From: Lactobacillus sp.
Lineage (GTDB): Bacteria > Bacillota > Bacilli > Lactobacillales > Lactobacillaceae
Assembly: GCA_003482405.1 (NCBI GenBank)
Contig: DMZB01000324.1
Coordinates: 941 to 7,896 of the forward strand
Direction of reading: 5' to 3'
Length of the DNA stretch: 6,956 nucleotides
In this document: positions 5,808-6,956 of the stretch, piece after piece
Layout of the letters: each line of letters starts with the position of its first letter
How positions within the stretch are numbered: the stretch's first letter is position 1
The notes under the pieces: model-generated
What the model was told of the DNA's origin: nothing
Database searches by the model: none
What the model saw: only the letters and a program-made list of their open reading frames with translations
Position numbers and translations under genes: made by a program

Positions 5808-5857
5808 TGGTCAATAACGACGCGATTGTGGTTTAATTATGATCAATGAGTGACTCA
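5808..5857 (+). promoter_or_regulatory. Promoter candidate and palindrome upstream of yitT
   Basis: A -35 TGGTCA (5808-5813) and a -10 TTTAAT (5832-5837) are spaced by 18 nt; an alternative -10, TATGAT (5838-5843), has no good -35. Just downstream, TGAGT-G-ACTCA (5847-5857) is an 11-nt palindrome with a single central base, lying between the likely start point and the ribosome binding site. It could be an operator. The evidence is consensus matching only. Confidence 0.35.
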
Positions 5858-5874
5858 GAATGGAGGTCGTCAAA

Positions 5875-6765
5875 ATGGCGCGTTGGAATGATGAAAGTCC
5901 CTTTATTAAAATTGTAATTTTATTATTTTCTGCGTTGTGCTGTGCCGTTGCCTTGAATGTCTTTTTAATCCCCAGCAACATTTTTGCGGGCGGCCTTAAC
6001 GGGATTGCTCAGTTGCTGCATTGGGGCCTAAAAACAACGCATGTGGATGTATCAACAGGGTGGTTCATCTTAGCTTTTAACTTACCAATTGGCATTATGG
6101 GCTGGCGTAAAATTGGGCCACGGTTTACGGCTTGGAGCTTTGCTAACGCCATCGTCACTTCCTTATTAGCCATCGTCATTCCTGAAGTGAGCGTGTCACA
6201 TAATGCGCTGCTTAATGCCTTGTTTGGCGGTATCTTAACCGGGGTGGGCATCGGTTTTCCATTTCGTTTTGGTTTTTCAACCGGTGGGATGGACATCATT
6301 GCGATGGTTTTGCAAAAAACAACGGGGCGTTCAATTGGCACCTTAACCATGATGCTTAATTCTGGCATCATTGCCATTGCTGGCTTCTTTATTGGTTGGG
6401 AGAACGCTTTATTTACCATCATCACCATTTATTCAACCTCGCGCATGGTGGACACAATCCACACGCGCCATCAGAAAATGACTGCTTTAATCGTGACAAA
6501 TCGACCCAACGAACTGATTAGTGCCCTGCGTTCGCATCTGTTTCGTGGGGTAACAGTGTTGCCTTCACGCGGGGCATTTTCCAACCGGGACAACACGACG
6601 TTAATGATCGTCATTTCACGTTACGAGCTGTATGACCTACGGACGACAGTTCATGAAACTGATCCTGATAGTTTTATGAACCTTGTCGCAACCATCGATA
6701 TTGCAGGCAATTTCTTTGACGAAGATAAACAAGCTGAACTAAGGCGATCTTCAAAACAACGGTAA
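5875..6765 (+). CDS. YitT-family membrane protein (DUF161 + DUF2179)
   Basis: This is an integral membrane protein of 296 aa. The N-terminal YitT membrane domain (about residues 10-190) has five or six hydrophobic segments, including FIKIVILLFSALCCAVALNVFL near 10-31, and the family signature FGFSTGGMDIIA (132-143). The C-terminal cytoplasmic DUF2179 domain (about 202-282) shows RGVTVLPSRGAF, LMIVISRYEL and VATIDIAGNFFDED. The function of the family is not established; Firmicutes often carry several paralogues, so no exact gene name is given. A longer reading from ATG 5860 would add five residues, but GGAGGT (5862-5867) is the ribosome binding site for ATG 5875, 7 nt downstream. The gene is divergent from pepD. 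No terminator is seen in the 75 nt before glpK. Confidence 0.92.
   Translation: MARWNDESPFIKIVILLFSALCCAVALNVFLIPSNIFAGGLNGIAQLLHWGLKTTHVDVSTGWFILAFNLPIGIMGWRKIGPRFTAWSFANAIVTSLLAIVIPEVSVSHNALLNALFGGILTGVGIGFPFRFGFSTGGMDIIAMVLQKTTGRSIGTLTMMLNSGIIAIAGFFIGWENALFTIITIYSTSRMVDTIHTRHQKMTALIVTNRPNELISALRSHLFRGVTVLPSRGAFSNRDNTTLMIVISRYELYDLRTTVHETDPDSFMNLVATIDIAGNFFDEDKQAELRRSSKQR

Positions 6766-6956
<191 letters not shown>

Noticed and set aside
5799..5813. Possible second cre (TGTAACCGGTGGTC) upstream of yitT
   Set aside because: Three mismatches to TGWAANCGNTNWCA in the defined right half, clearly weaker than the site at 5721-5736.
6009..6428. 139-codon open frame on the - strand inside yitT
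   Set aside because: It lies wholly antisense to a well-supported family gene, has low-complexity Met/Pro/Lys composition and no ribosome binding site; it is a shadow frame.

Overview
The window looks like a chromosomal segment of a low-GC Gram-positive bacterium of the order Lactobacillales, most likely a member of the Lactobacillaceae. The reasons are the gene order rpsP-khpA-rimM-trmD-rplS, the strong AGGAGG-type ribosome binding sites, the compact spacing, a C69-family dipeptidase of the lactobacillus PepD type, and CcpA-type (cre) operator sequences. The species cannot be fixed from the sequence alone. It is core and ordinary metabolic DNA. I see no mobile element, phage, CRISPR array, tRNA or rRNA, and no sign of an undescribed defence or biosynthetic system.

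Positions 1-2600 (+ strand) hold the ribosome and tRNA maturation cluster. A promoter with an extended -10 drives rpsP (ribosomal protein S16) and khpA (a KH-domain RNA-binding protein), and this pair ends at a clear intrinsic terminator. rimM (30S maturation factor) and trmD (tRNA m1G37 methyltransferase) follow and overlap by 11 nt, so they are probably translationally coupled. rplS (ribosomal protein L19) has its own promoter, which resembles the rpsP promoter. Its 5' leader folds into the two-part stem expected of the L19 autoregulatory leader. The cluster ends in a 16-bp hairpin with A and T tracts on both sides that can stop transcription from both directions.

Positions 2622-5614 (- strand) hold a likely two-gene unit, pepD then yjeM. 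It encodes a cysteine Ntn-type dipeptidase and a 12-TM APC-superfamily amino acid transporter. The joint role, peptide breakdown plus amino acid movement across the membrane, is inferred. The 62-nt gap between them carries a perfect 7-bp inverted repeat with a cre-like half site in its loop.

Positions 5615-5874 are a divergent intergenic region with a good cre match, a pepD promoter candidate and short palindromes. It is followed on the + strand by a YitT-family membrane protein gene (DUF161 plus DUF2179) and the first 38 codons of glpK (glycerol kinase), which runs off the window. The cre site suggests that carbon status controls pepD and perhaps yitT. No cre match was seen directly in front of glpK.
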